Shown here piece after piece: positions 18,758 to 26,665 of a stretch of 64,000 bases of DNA. A program made the position numbers and the translations under genes. The stretch lies in NCBI RefSeq assembly GCF_900258515.1, contig NZ_LT984884.1, positions 69,246 to 133,245 on the forward strand, in the 5' to 3' direction. Positions within the stretch are counted from its first letter, which is position 1. The number at the start of each line of letters is the position of its first letter. The notes under the pieces are model-generated. The model worked only from the letters and a program-made list of their open reading frames with translations, was not told the DNA's origin and searched no databases. The stretch is from Lentibacillus sp. Marseille-P4043. Lineage in GTDB: Bacteria > Bacillota > Bacilli > Bacillales > Amphibacillaceae.

Positions 18758-18798
18758 CCTTCAACAAATTAAAAAGCATAATATTTTTCAAAAAGGCA

Positions 18799-18827
18799 TT
18801 TACAAATTTTTCAGAATAAATTATACT
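18799..18827 (+). promoter_or_regulatory. Sigma-A promoter of the CoA-transferase operon
   Basis: TTTACA (18799-18804), 17-base spacer, TATACT (18822-18827). It places a transcript start near 18834, giving a leader of about 235 nucleotides. Confidence 0.72.
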
Positions 18828-18833
18828 GATAAG

Positions 18834-19067
18834 TAGAGAATCATGTTGAAACGTCTCCGCGTTCAATCACATGATCAGAGCTAATTCAGAGATGTGGACT
18901 ACCACACAAGCTAGACATATAATTCCAACTAAAATTACACTGCCTAATCTGTTTACAGTTCTATTCCAGTCCTGTTCCAACAGATAAAAGCCAGTTCATT
19001 TTGACTGACAGCACGACTGTGGTCATTTTGGATTGGCTTTTTTTATTAACTTGAAAGGAGTGATGAT
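18834..19067 (+). ncRNA. Candidate structured leader RNA with attenuator
   Basis: Between the promoter and the CoA-transferase start lies a leader with several helices: ATCATGTTGAA paired with TTCAATCACATGAT (about 18840-18876), GTGGACTACCAC (about 18894-18905), ATCTGTT (18947-18953) with AACAGAT (18979-18985), and a terminator-like hairpin at 18987-19045. No T-box, lysine (L-box), SAM or TPP signature was found. It may be a new riboswitch or attenuator for the operon; the ligand is unknown. Confidence 0.5.
18987..19045 (+). terminator. Terminator-like hairpin inside the leader
   Basis: AAAGCCAGTTCA on the left pairs with GGATTGGCTTT on the right through a long imperfect stem, followed by seven T. 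It sits before the ribosome site, consistent with attenuation of the downstream genes. Confidence 0.65.
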
Positions 19068-20225
19068 ATGGCTGGAGCACTTGAAAATATCAAAGTCCTT
19101 GATTTATCCCGTGTTTTGGCTGGTCCTTATTGTACGATGGTCCTTGGTGATCTTGGTGCAGAGGTGATCAAGGTGGAGGCGCCAGGTGGAAGTGACGATA
19201 CCCGTAAGTGGGGTCCTCCTTTTGAAAATGGTGTGAGTGCCTATTATTTATGTGCGAATCGCAATAAAAAAAGTATAACTGTTAACCTTAAATCCTCAGC
19301 TGGTATCGAGGTTATTAAAAAACTTGTTCGTGAAAGCGATGTCATCATTAACAATTTTAAATCCGGTACCATGGAACGATTCGGTCTTGATTACGAAACA
19401 CTCGCCAAAATTAATCCTGGGATTGTTTACTGCTCAATTACTGGATTTGGTGAAACAGGTCCATATCAAAACATGCCGGGATATGATTTTATTATTCAAG
19501 CAATGAGTGGCTTAATGAGCATTACTGGCGACAAAGATTCCGGTCCGCAAAAGCTTGGTGTCGCGATTACAGATATTTTAACCGGACTATATGCATGTAT
19601 TGGCATCCAAGGGGCATTGCTCGAACGTACCCAATCTGGAAAAGGACAGAAACTGGATATTTCCCTTTATGATGCAGCGGTAAGTTCACTTGTAAATATT
19701 GGTAGCAATTATTTAATGTCAGGCAAAATTCCACAAGCGCTTGGTAACCATCATGCCAACATCGTTCCATATCAAACCTTTCTTACGGCTGATGGGGAAA
19801 TGGTTATCGCTGTGGGGAACGACAATCAGTTTAAAGCGTTATGTGCCATTCTGGGAAAACCCGAACTTGCTCATGATGAACGGTACAAGACAAACCCGAA
19901 TCGTGTACAACATCGGGAAGAACTGGTACCGCTATTGCAGGATGTTTTTTCCACGAAATCAACTGCTTATTGGCAAGAACAATGCAGACAAGGCAAGATT
20001 CCATGTGGACCAATCCAAAATATTGAAGAAGTTACGAACGATCCACAATTACAAGCAAGAAACATGTTTATTGAATGTGAGCACCCAACGGCTGGCCAGG
20101 TGAAAATGATTGGCAGCCCATTAAAACTTTCCCGAACACCAACGAAGGTAAAGCGCCACCCACCTGATGCTGGTGAACATACCGATGAAATTTTAACACA
20201 GTTGGGAATTACGAAAACAAATTAA
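19068..20225 (+). CDS. CaiB/BaiF (family III) CoA-transferase, probable glutarate CoA-transferase
   Basis: A 385-residue class III CoA-transferase that forms an acyl-CoA through an aspartyl-CoA thioester. The catalytic Asp is Asp169 in AITDILTGLYA; VLDLSRVLAGPYC and GADLGAEVIKVE-like VLGDLGAEVIKVEAP are family blocks. The C-terminal domain (GNHHANIVPYQTF, VAVGNDNQF-type IAVGNDNQFKAL, GPIQNIEEV) closely resembles the SUGCT type that activates glutarate with succinyl-CoA. First gene of a three-gene operon with acyl-CoA and aldehyde dehydrogenases; the neighbours make glutarate the likely substrate, but this is inference. Confidence 0.85.
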   Translation: MAGALENIKVLDLSRVLAGPYCTMVLGDLGAEVIKVEAPGGSDDTRKWGPPFENGVSAYYLCANRNKKSITVNLKSSAGIEVIKKLVRESDVIINNFKSGTMERFGLDYETLAKINPGIVYCSITGFGETGPYQNMPGYDFIIQAMSGLMSITGDKDSGPQKLGVAITDILTGLYACIGIQGALLERTQSGKGQKLDISLYDAAVSSLVNIGSNYLMSGKIPQALGNHHANIVPYQTFLTADGEMVIAVGNDNQFKALCAILGKPELAHDERYKTNPNRVQHREELVPLLQDVFSTKSTAYWQEQCRQGKIPCGPIQNIEEVTNDPQLQARNMFIECEHPTAGQVKMIGSPLKLSRTPTKVKRHPPDAGEHTDEILTQLGITKTN

Positions 20226-20240
20226 TTAGGAGATGATCAG

Positions 20241-21446
20241 ATGAACTTTGATTTTTCAGAAGAACAAAATATGTTGCGAAATACGGTTAGAAACTTTGTT
20301 GACAAGGAAATAATGCCAAACATTGCGGAATGGGATCGGGATGGAACGTTTGACCCAACGCTTATGAAAAAATTAGCTAATCTTGGTTTAATGGGTGTCT
20401 GTATTCCTGAAGCATATGGTGGAAGTGGAATGGATTACAACGCGCTTGCCATTGTTTGCGAAGAACTAGAACGTGGCGATACCGCATTTCGTACCGCAGT
20501 TTCTGTTCATACAGGCTTAAATAGCATGTCTATTTTACAATGGGGTACAGAGGAGCAAAAACAAAAATATTTAGTACCACAAGCTAAAGGAGAAAAAGTC
20601 GGGGCATTCGGCTTAACCGAACCTGGAGCGGGATCTGACGTTGCTTCCTTGCAATCAACAGCTGTGAAAGATGGCGATCACTATATTTTAAATGGTCAAA
20701 AAACGTGGATTTCCTTGTGTGACACGGCGGATCATTTTCTTGTTTTTGCCTATACAGATAAATCAAAAAAACATCACGGTATTTCTGCATTTATTGTGGA
20801 GCGCGAGTGGGAAGGTTTTTCTTCTAAAGGAATCAAAGGAAAATTAGGCATTCGTTCTGGTAATACGGGTGAATTATTCTTTGACAATGTTCGTGTACCA
20901 GCAGAAAACCTACTTGGTGAAGAAGGAGAAGGATTTAAAATTGCCATGGCCTCATTAGACAATGGACGCTTTACGGTTGCATCTGGGGCATGCGGACAAA
21001 TCATGGCATGTCTGGAAGCAAGTGTGAAGTATTGTCATGAACGGGAAACATTCGGTAAGGAAATTGGTCGCCACCAACTTGTACAGCAGATGATTGCTAA
21101 CATGGAAGCAGGCCTGCAAATGAGCCGCTTACTTGTTTATCGTGCTGGCGAATTGAAAAACCAGGGCAAGCGCAATACAAGAGAGACATCACTGGCAAAA
21201 TGGCAAGCATGTGACTTTGCTAACAAAGCTGCTGATGATGCTGTTCAAATTCACGGTGCATATGGTTATTCTGATGAATACCCTGTTGAGCGCTATTTAC
21301 GTAACTCGAAGGCACCTGTCATTTATGAAGGAACGCGCGAAGTTCATACCGTTATGCAGGCGGAATACGTACTAGGCTATCGTAAAGATAAACCATTGAA
21401 TAAAATGCTGCCTGCATGGGAAAAAGAAAAGTTAATTTCCAAATAG
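20241..21446 (+). CDS. Acyl-CoA dehydrogenase, probable glutaryl-CoA dehydrogenase
   Basis: A 401-residue FAD enzyme of the acyl-CoA dehydrogenase fold (N-terminal helical domain, central barrel, C-terminal helical bundle). Catalytic base Glu363 lies in YEGTREVH, with FGLTEPGAGSD (about 123-133) and TWIS in the FAD site. FRTAVSV with Arg84 aligns by position with the arginine that binds the distal carboxylate in glutaryl-CoA dehydrogenases, which supports a dicarboxylyl-CoA substrate. It follows the CoA-transferase by 15 bases with a GGAG site. The product would be crotonyl-CoA if the assignment is right. A generic short-chain enzyme is the alternative. Confidence 0.82.
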   Translation: MNFDFSEEQNMLRNTVRNFVDKEIMPNIAEWDRDGTFDPTLMKKLANLGLMGVCIPEAYGGSGMDYNALAIVCEELERGDTAFRTAVSVHTGLNSMSILQWGTEEQKQKYLVPQAKGEKVGAFGLTEPGAGSDVASLQSTAVKDGDHYILNGQKTWISLCDTADHFLVFAYTDKSKKHHGISAFIVEREWEGFSSKGIKGKLGIRSGNTGELFFDNVRVPAENLLGEEGEGFKIAMASLDNGRFTVASGACGQIMACLEASVKYCHERETFGKEIGRHQLVQQMIANMEAGLQMSRLLVYRAGELKNQGKRNTRETSLAKWQACDFANKAADDAVQIHGAYGYSDEYPVERYLRNSKAPVIYEGTREVHTVMQAEYVLGYRKDKPLNKMLPAWEKEKLISK

Positions 21447-21457
21447 TTGTTCATTTC

Positions 21458-21505
21458 CGCATCTTGCTTGTACTAGTTTCATATACTCGGATGTGGCAAG
21501 ATGCG
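21458..21505 (+). other. Inverted repeat in the acyl-CoA/aldehyde dehydrogenase gap
   Basis: CGCATCTTGC (21458-21467) and GCAAGATGCG (21496-21505) are perfect complements separated by 28 bases in a 93-base intercistronic gap. The T-run is poor, so it is a processing or partial-termination hairpin rather than a clear terminator. Confidence 0.55.
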
Positions 21506-21539
21506 ATTCTTCTTACTAGAATTCAAGGAGGAAAATTAT

Positions 21540-22982
21540 ATGATCGATACACTCGTTCAAAGTATTTTTATCAATGGTAAATGGCAAAATGCGGAAACAG
21601 ATAAAACGACAACCGTTTACAATCCCGCAACATTAGAACCTGTCGCAGAAGTAGCAGATGGCGGAGAAGACGAAACAAATAAGGCAATTGCTGCTGCTTC
21701 CACCGCTTTTTCAACATGGAGTGAGCTAACCGGACGTAAGCGATCAAAAATTTTATACAAAGCACATCAGCTCATGTTAGAAGAAACCGATCGTTTAGCG
21801 AAACTACTTACAAGCGAACAAGGCAAACCCTTAAAAGAGGCAAAAGGTGAAATTAAAGGTGCCGCTAATTTTCTACTATGGTATGCAGAAGAAGCTAGCA
21901 GAAGTTATGGAGAATGGATTCCGTCTTCGATTAAATCAAAGCGTATGTTGGTTATGCCGCAACCAGTTGGTGTTGTCGGTGCCATTACGCCATGGAATTT
22001 CCCTGCATCGATGATTACTAGAAAAATTGCACCGGCCCTCGCAGCAGGCTGTACAGTTGTTTTGAAACCAGCACCAGAAACACCATTATCAGCAATTGAA
22101 ATTGTAAAAATTCTAGAACGTGCCGGCATGCCGAATGGTGTCGTTAATCTCGTTACTGGTGATGCTGAAGCAATTGGAAATGCAATGTTGACAAATAAGG
22201 ATGTCCGCTTAATTACATTTACTGGATCAACCAAGGTTGGAAAATACTTAATGCGTGAAAGTGCCGAACATGTGAAAAAACTATCACTAGAACTTGGTGG
22301 ACATGCGCCAATCATCGTGTTTGATGATGCCGATTTGGAAAAAGCCGCCAACTTATCATTGGCAAGCAAATTCAGAAATAATGGGCAAACATGTATCTGT
22401 GCAAACCGGTTATATGTCCATGAATCGGTAAAAGATAAATTTACAAAAATACTGACGGAAAAGGTAAAACAGCTTAAAATCGGCTCAGGACTAGATGAGG
22501 GCACCGATTTAGGTCCATTAATAAACGAGCAGGCATCAATTAAAGTCCAGGCTCACCTTGATGACGCTGTTGAAAAAGGCGCACAAATCATTTGTGGTGG
22601 AACAAAATGGGATGGTGAGTTAAACGGATATTTTTATCAACCAACCGTTCTTTCGGGAATCACGGATGATATGCTGGTTATGAATGAAGAAACATTCGGA
22701 CCAATCATCCCAATCCAACCGTTTTCTGATGAAGCAGCTGTTATTAACAAAGCGAATGATACGGATTACGGCCTTGCAGCATATATTTTTACGGAAAAAA
22801 CAAATCGTGCCATTAGCGTTTCAGAAAAACTGGACTATGGCATTGTCGGTGTAAATGATGTATTCCCTGCCGTTGCCGAGGCTCCATTTGGCGGTGTAAA
22901 ACAGTCCGGAATTGGCAAAGAAGGCGGACACTACGGCATGGAGGAATTTCTCGAGAGGAAATTTGTTTCGATGGGGATTTAG
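21540..22982 (+). CDS. GabD/DavD-like semialdehyde dehydrogenase
   Basis: A 480-residue NAD(P)-dependent aldehyde dehydrogenase of the succinate/glutarate-semialdehyde type. Catalytic Cys285 lies in NNGQTCICANR and Glu251 in LELGG; ITPWNFP and FTGSTKVGK form the cofactor site. AAGGAGG precedes the ATG at 21540; the frame from 21501 has no site. It closes the operon with the CoA-transferase and acyl-CoA dehydrogenase. In lysine catabolism it would turn glutarate semialdehyde into glutarate (DavD role); succinate semialdehyde (GabD role) is the main alternative. Confidence 0.85.
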   Translation: MIDTLVQSIFINGKWQNAETDKTTTVYNPATLEPVAEVADGGEDETNKAIAAASTAFSTWSELTGRKRSKILYKAHQLMLEETDRLAKLLTSEQGKPLKEAKGEIKGAANFLLWYAEEASRSYGEWIPSSIKSKRMLVMPQPVGVVGAITPWNFPASMITRKIAPALAAGCTVVLKPAPETPLSAIEIVKILERAGMPNGVVNLVTGDAEAIGNAMLTNKDVRLITFTGSTKVGKYLMRESAEHVKKLSLELGGHAPIIVFDDADLEKAANLSLASKFRNNGQTCICANRLYVHESVKDKFTKILTEKVKQLKIGSGLDEGTDLGPLINEQASIKVQAHLDDAVEKGAQIICGGTKWDGELNGYFYQPTVLSGITDDMLVMNEETFGPIIPIQPFSDEAAVINKANDTDYGLAAYIFTEKTNRAISVSEKLDYGIVGVNDVFPAVAEAPFGGVKQSGIGKEGGHYGMEEFLERKFVSMGI

Positions 22983-23014
22983 TTTAAATAATTCACCACC
23001 TTGTAGCGGCCGGG

Positions 23015-23581
23015 GTGCGCGACTTCTCGGCCGGAGTGCGCGAATTCCTGGCCGAGGTGCGCGACTTTTCGGCCGAGGGGCGCGACTTTTCGGCCGAGGT
23101 GCGCGACTTCTCGGCCGGGCTGCGCGACTTTTCGGCCGAGGTGCGCGACTTCTCGGCCGGGCTGCGCGACTTCTCGGCCGGAGGGCGCGACTTTCAGGCC
23201 GGGGTGCGCGACTTCTCGGCCGAGGGGCGCGACTTTTCGGCCGAGGGGCGCGACTTTTCGGCCGAGGTGCGCGACTTCTCGGCCGGGCTGCGCGACTTAC
23301 TGGCCAGGGTGCGCGACTTCTCGGCCGGGGTGCGCGACTTTTCGGCCGAGGTGCGCGACTTCTCGGCCGGAGTGCGCGAATTCCTGGCCGAGGTGCGCGA
23401 CTTTTCGGCCGAGGTGCGCGACTTTTCGGCCGAGGTGCGCGACTTCTCGGCCGAGGTGCGCGACTTCTCGGCCGGGCTGCGCGACTTTTCGGCCGAGGTG
23501 CGCGACTTTTCGGCCGAGGTGCGCGACTTCTCGGCCGGGCTGCGCGACTTACTGGCCGAGGTGCGCGACTTTTTGGCGTTA
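23015..23581. repeat. Array C: 27 tandem 21-bp units (family 2)
   Basis: Twenty-seven units in exact 21-bp phase (first 23015, last 23561), consensus GTGCGCGACTTYTCGGCCGAG, very GC-rich against the AT-rich flanks. Higher-order structure is visible: the variant unit GTGCGCGAATTCCTGGCCGA recurs 336 bp (16 units) apart, and the CTTACTGGCC variant 252 bp (12 units) apart, so blocks were duplicated. The array fills the gap between two convergent genes. Open frames on both strands (VRDFSAE, RAPRPKS, EKSRTSA repeats) are by-products of the period. Confidence 0.95.
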
Positions 23582-23618
23582 TCGCGCAACCCTTACACCT
23601 ACCAGGCAACACCTTCAA

Positions 23619-23939
23619 TCAAGCTTCCAGCGCATTATGATATTGCTCATACTGCTTATACAAATCGTTCAACGCAGATTCTAATGCATTACCGGCTTTC
23701 CCCAAATAATGCTCTTTGACTTCTTGAACAGGCTTCTCAATTCCGTCCTGTAAGCTATAGCCACGTAAAAGCTGCTGCACATATTCCCTTCCATGCAGCG
23801 TTGCCAATGTACAGCCAGCCGTTACGATAACCCCATATTTTTTATCAATTTCCGCTGTTATTGTTAATGTGTCATAAATACTTTTCGCCGCCATTCCGGA
23901 TGGCAATCTAGCATGTCCTGCTATAAATACCGTATTCAT
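23619..23939 (-). CDS. DUF3870 protein
   Basis: A 106-residue protein matching DUF3870 (AGHARLPSGMAAK at residues 7-19, TLATLHGREYVQQLLRGYSL near 44, YHGKA-like HYLGKAGNALESAL near 77). Function is unknown; from memory, members tend to sit beside catabolic genes with IclR/LysR regulators, which is the case here. It begins 25 bases after the iclR stop and is likely co-transcribed. It may be a small accessory or sensor of the pathway; this is speculation. Confidence 0.75.
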   Translation of the reverse strand: MNTVFIAGHARLPSGMAAKSIYDTLTITAEIDKKYGVIVTAGCTLATLHGREYVQQLLRGYSLQDGIEKPVQEVKEHYLGKAGNALESALNDLYKQYEQYHNALEA

Positions 23940-23964
23940 TACCTATGTCATCCTCTCCAAAGTC

Positions 23965-24741
23965 TTAACTGCCGAAACCTGCACCACGGTATCCTAATTT
24001 TTCGGAGATAGCGTGTGCTGTTTTTTTCGATTTTGTTTTAATAAATGTAAGATTATCTCCGTCAAAATGACTCGATAACCCACTAATGGTTAACGCTGCA
24101 ATAACTTGGGCCCGATGATCATAAATCGGATAAGATATTCCCGTTGTATCAGCGTCTTGTTCCCCTATACTATAAGCATATCCCTCTTGACGTATCTTTT
24201 CCAGTTCATTTTTCAAACTTTTTCGATCAATCGGATTATGACTACCAAAATAATACAGCTCCCCTTGACCTAAAACTTTTTCTTGCATTTCTTGAGATAG
24301 AAAAGCAAGCAGCAGTTTGGGTCCTGACCCCATATACAAAGGAGAGCTCTTCCCAATTCTAGTATAAAGACGTAATGCCCTTGTGCTTTCTACTTTTTCA
24401 ATGTAGGTAGCCTCGTTTTGATTGACGATGACTAGGTGAATGACTTCATTAATTTCCTGTGCCAACTCTTCCATATCCGGTAAGGCAATGCCCCTTAACT
24501 CTAGTTGATCGGAAACAATTTGACCTAATTCGAGTAGCTTAAGTCCTAACCGATAACGGCTGTCGTGCTCATTTTCCTTCGTCTTATATAAAAAATTGCA
24601 TGATTCCAATGCCGATAACAGCCGATATGCAGTTGGCTTCGGCATATCAGCTTTATTCGATATTTCCTTTAAGGTTAATTCCTCATTGTCCTCGGTAAAT
24701 AAATCGAGTAGTTTTAATGCCTTGATGACACTCTGATTCAT
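23965..24741 (-). CDS. IclR-family transcriptional regulator
   Basis: A 258-residue regulator with an N-terminal winged helix (residues 1-65; LTLKEISNKADMPKPTAYRLLSAL) and a C-terminal IclR effector domain (VIHLVIVNQNEATYIEKVES, GSGPKLLLAFLS, ADTTGISYPIYD). IclR proteins bind small carboxylates and control catabolic operons. GAAGGAG at 10 bases selects the ATG at 24741; the frame upstream to 24771 is not used. The position between the two arms of the lysine/glutarate gene set makes it their likely regulator. I could not identify its operator. Confidence 0.87.
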   Translation of the reverse strand: MNQSVIKALKLLDLFTEDNEELTLKEISNKADMPKPTAYRLLSALESCNFLYKTKENEHDSRYRLGLKLLELGQIVSDQLELRGIALPDMEELAQEINEVIHLVIVNQNEATYIEKVESTRALRLYTRIGKSSPLYMGSGPKLLLAFLSQEMQEKVLGQGELYYFGSHNPIDRKSLKNELEKIRQEGYAYSIGEQDADTTGISYPIYDHRAQVIAALTISGLSSHFDGDNLTFIKTKSKKTAHAISEKLGYRGAGFGS

Positions 24742-24782
24742 GATTATTTGACTCCTTCTCATTTTTAACAATCTTTTTCAGA

Positions 24783-24815
24783 AAAAATCTCCCCCTACCA
24801 AGATAAGTAGAGGGA
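24783..24815 (-). terminator. Terminator of the lysine dehydrogenase gene
   Basis: On the minus strand CCCTCTAC-TTATCTTG-GTAGGGGG is followed by AGATTTTTTC. It separates the catabolic operon from iclR. Confidence 0.8.
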
Positions 24816-24822
24816 TAAATGG

Positions 24823-25995
24823 TTAACTATTTACATGTGCTTTTTCAGGATTGCCCGTTTCTTTAATGTGTACGTCGCGTTTCGCCATTTCTTTGATGTA
24901 CGTGTCCCCTGTCACGATCTGTTCTGGCGGATAAACACCTCTTTTAGAGATTGTACCACTCGCAATCATTTGTGCAACAACGGAAATCGTGTTTGCCGTA
25001 GCACGAGCCATTGCAGTAACATTTGTTTCCCTGTCCTTATATGTTGTCATTTCAAACGTGTGTGTAGCTGGTTTTCCATCCTTTTCACCGGAAACTAGTA
25101 TTCTTAACAATACCGCATCATCTTTATCTTTCAAATCAACGATCGGATCAAGCACTTTTAACAATACTTCCCGTGGATTGATCGATTGACCATTTACATC
25201 TACTTGATAATCCATTCGTGTTAAATTCAAATCTACTAGCAGTTTGAATTTCTCGGCATGGCCCGGGTAACGGATTGTTTTGTATTCTAATGTTTTTAAA
25301 TCTGGATAAGAAATCGATAATGTTGATGTTCCGCCAGATGTGTGAAAAGCTTCCAGTGGCCCGAATTTCTCAAAATGAACTTTTTCCACTTCCGATAGTG
25401 ATGGTATTTCTTGCTTTACACCGTCTCTAATAATCAAGGATGGATCTGTGTAGTGATCAAAAACCCCTTCCATGGAAAAGACATGGTTATATTCAAATGG
25501 CGGCTCAGGTCGTACAGGGATTCCGCCGACATATAATTTAACCGATTCTGCTTTATCCAATTTGCTTACCCCGTGACCAGACAAGATGTTAATCATCCCT
25601 GGTGCCACACCTAAATCTGGAATCAATGTCACCCCAGCAGCTTTTGCCTCTTCTTGGAGTGCTAACACTTTATCTGTCATATGACCAATATGGCCCCCAA
25701 GATCAACTGAATGAACGCCTACTTTAATTGCTGTTTTCGCAACAGTTTCATTAAAGGAATAGAATAATGCGTTAATGATAACATCAAATTGTATCATATA
25801 ATTTGCCAGTTCTTCCTCATTACTAGCATTCACTTGGTAGGCTGTTAGTTTAGGAGAATGCAATGATTCACAAACCTGTTTTGCTCTAGCAAAGTCAATG
25901 TCTGCCAAGCCTACTTCAGCTACACCTTCACTTGATACCAAATCACGTGCAGCTTCTTTTCCCATTAAACCAGATCCTAATACACCTATTTTCAT
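24823..25995 (-). CDS. lysDH: L-lysine 6-dehydrogenase (saccharopine dehydrogenase fold)
   Basis: A 390-residue NAD-dependent enzyme oxidising the epsilon-amino carbon of lysine to 2-aminoadipate 6-semialdehyde (cyclising to piperideine-6-carboxylate). The Rossmann motif [15 protein letters not shown] opens the protein; [39 protein letters not shown] and the closing [11 protein letters not shown] match the Geobacillus stearothermophilus lysine 6-dehydrogenase as I remember it, which is far closer than true saccharopine dehydrogenases. The frame is open to 26193, but that extension reads into a MITE; AAGGAG 8 bases ahead of 25995 fixes the start. Confidence 0.88.
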   Translation of the reverse strand: MKIGVLGSGLMGKEAARDLVSSEGVAEVGLADIDFARAKQVCESLHSPKLTAYQVNASNEEELANYMIQFDVIINALFYSFNETVAKTAIKVGVHSVDLGGHIGHMTDKVLALQEEAKAAGVTLIPDLGVAPGMINILSGHGVSKLDKAESVKLYVGGIPVRPEPPFEYNHVFSMEGVFDHYTDPSLIIRDGVKQEIPSLSEVEKVHFEKFGPLEAFHTSGGTSTLSISYPDLKTLEYKTIRYPGHAEKFKLLVDLNLTRMDYQVDVNGQSINPREVLLKVLDPIVDLKDKDDAVLLRILVSGEKDGKPATHTFEMTTYKDRETNVTAMARATANTISVVAQMIASGTISKRGVYPPEQIVTGDTYIKEMAKRDVHIKETGNPEKAHVNS

Positions 25996-26033
25996 CCAAT
26001 CCACTCCTTGTATAAGTTTCGTTCGTTCATTTA

Positions 26034-26603
26034 GGCCCTTTTCATAATATTTGTTGCTTTTTAATTTCATAGTTGATATAAAATGCGCAGTAAGTGTTAT
26101 GTTGGTTTCACATTGTTTGTTGCTCTCTGCCCCGCAGCCCGTATACACTTCGCTTTCCGGGGGCGGCTGGAGAGCCTCCTCGTGCTGGCGCACTGCGGGG
26201 TCTCACCTATGCCTCTCATCCCCCAGGAGTCTACGTGTATTTCCTTCGCTGGTCTAAAGCAATCTTCATAGTAGCTTCGTATTTTCTTCCTCATTAAACT
26301 AACTTTCTATTTAAGTGCGAAGACTCCACAAAATGTTGACTTCATGGGCTGTGTCAACTCATTAATCAAAAAGTCTCTACCAGCGGAAGCAGAATACGTA
26401 GACTCCTGTGGGAACAGCACGTGTCCGAAGACCCCGGAAGAAGCGTTCTTTGCTTCTGAGGAGACTGAGGCCGTGCCCACGGAAAGCGAAGTATTCTGCT
26501 GGAGCGAATTCAAGCTCTAATGCCACATTAGAGTTCCAAAAAGGAAATTTCACTATGTCGTATTTTATATATGTTGTAAAAAAACAATCTTTTAGTAATC
26601 GGC
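26034..26603. mobile_element. MITE-like element, copy 3 (570 bp, two inverted cores)
   Basis: Left end GGCCCTTTTCATAATATTTG (26034 on) and right end CAATCTTTTAGTAATCGGCC (to 26603) are imperfect inverted repeats. Flanks TTCATTTA (26026-26033) and TTTATTTA (26604-26611) agree at 7 of 8. Inside are two element cores head-to-head (minus core about 26150-26240; plus core about 26395-26490), so it is a composite. It ends 38 bases before the lysine dehydrogenase start and separates it from the aldehyde dehydrogenase of the same strand. Confidence 0.82.
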
Positions 26604-26665
26604 CTTTATTTAAAAATGAATGATAGTAAACATAAATGAATCTACTAATTTCTGAAATATTATTT

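Noticed and set aside
18834..19067. T-box leader
   Set aside because: No AGGGTGGNACCGCG-type T-box sequence or specifier-loop architecture is present, and the downstream genes are not amino-acid biosynthesis or tRNA synthetase genes.
17757..23581. Tandem arrays interpreted as CRISPR
   Set aside because: Units are contiguous with no unique spacers, and there are no cas genes.
22821..23719. Repeat proteins of up to 265 residues across array C on both strands
   Set aside because: At least four frames are open at once for the same reason, none has a start signal, and two overlap the real aldehyde dehydrogenase or DUF3870 genes.
25996..26193. N-terminal extension of lysine 6-dehydrogenase by 66 residues
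   Set aside because: The extension reads into MITE copy 3, while a strong ribosome site and the Rossmann motif fix the start at 25995.
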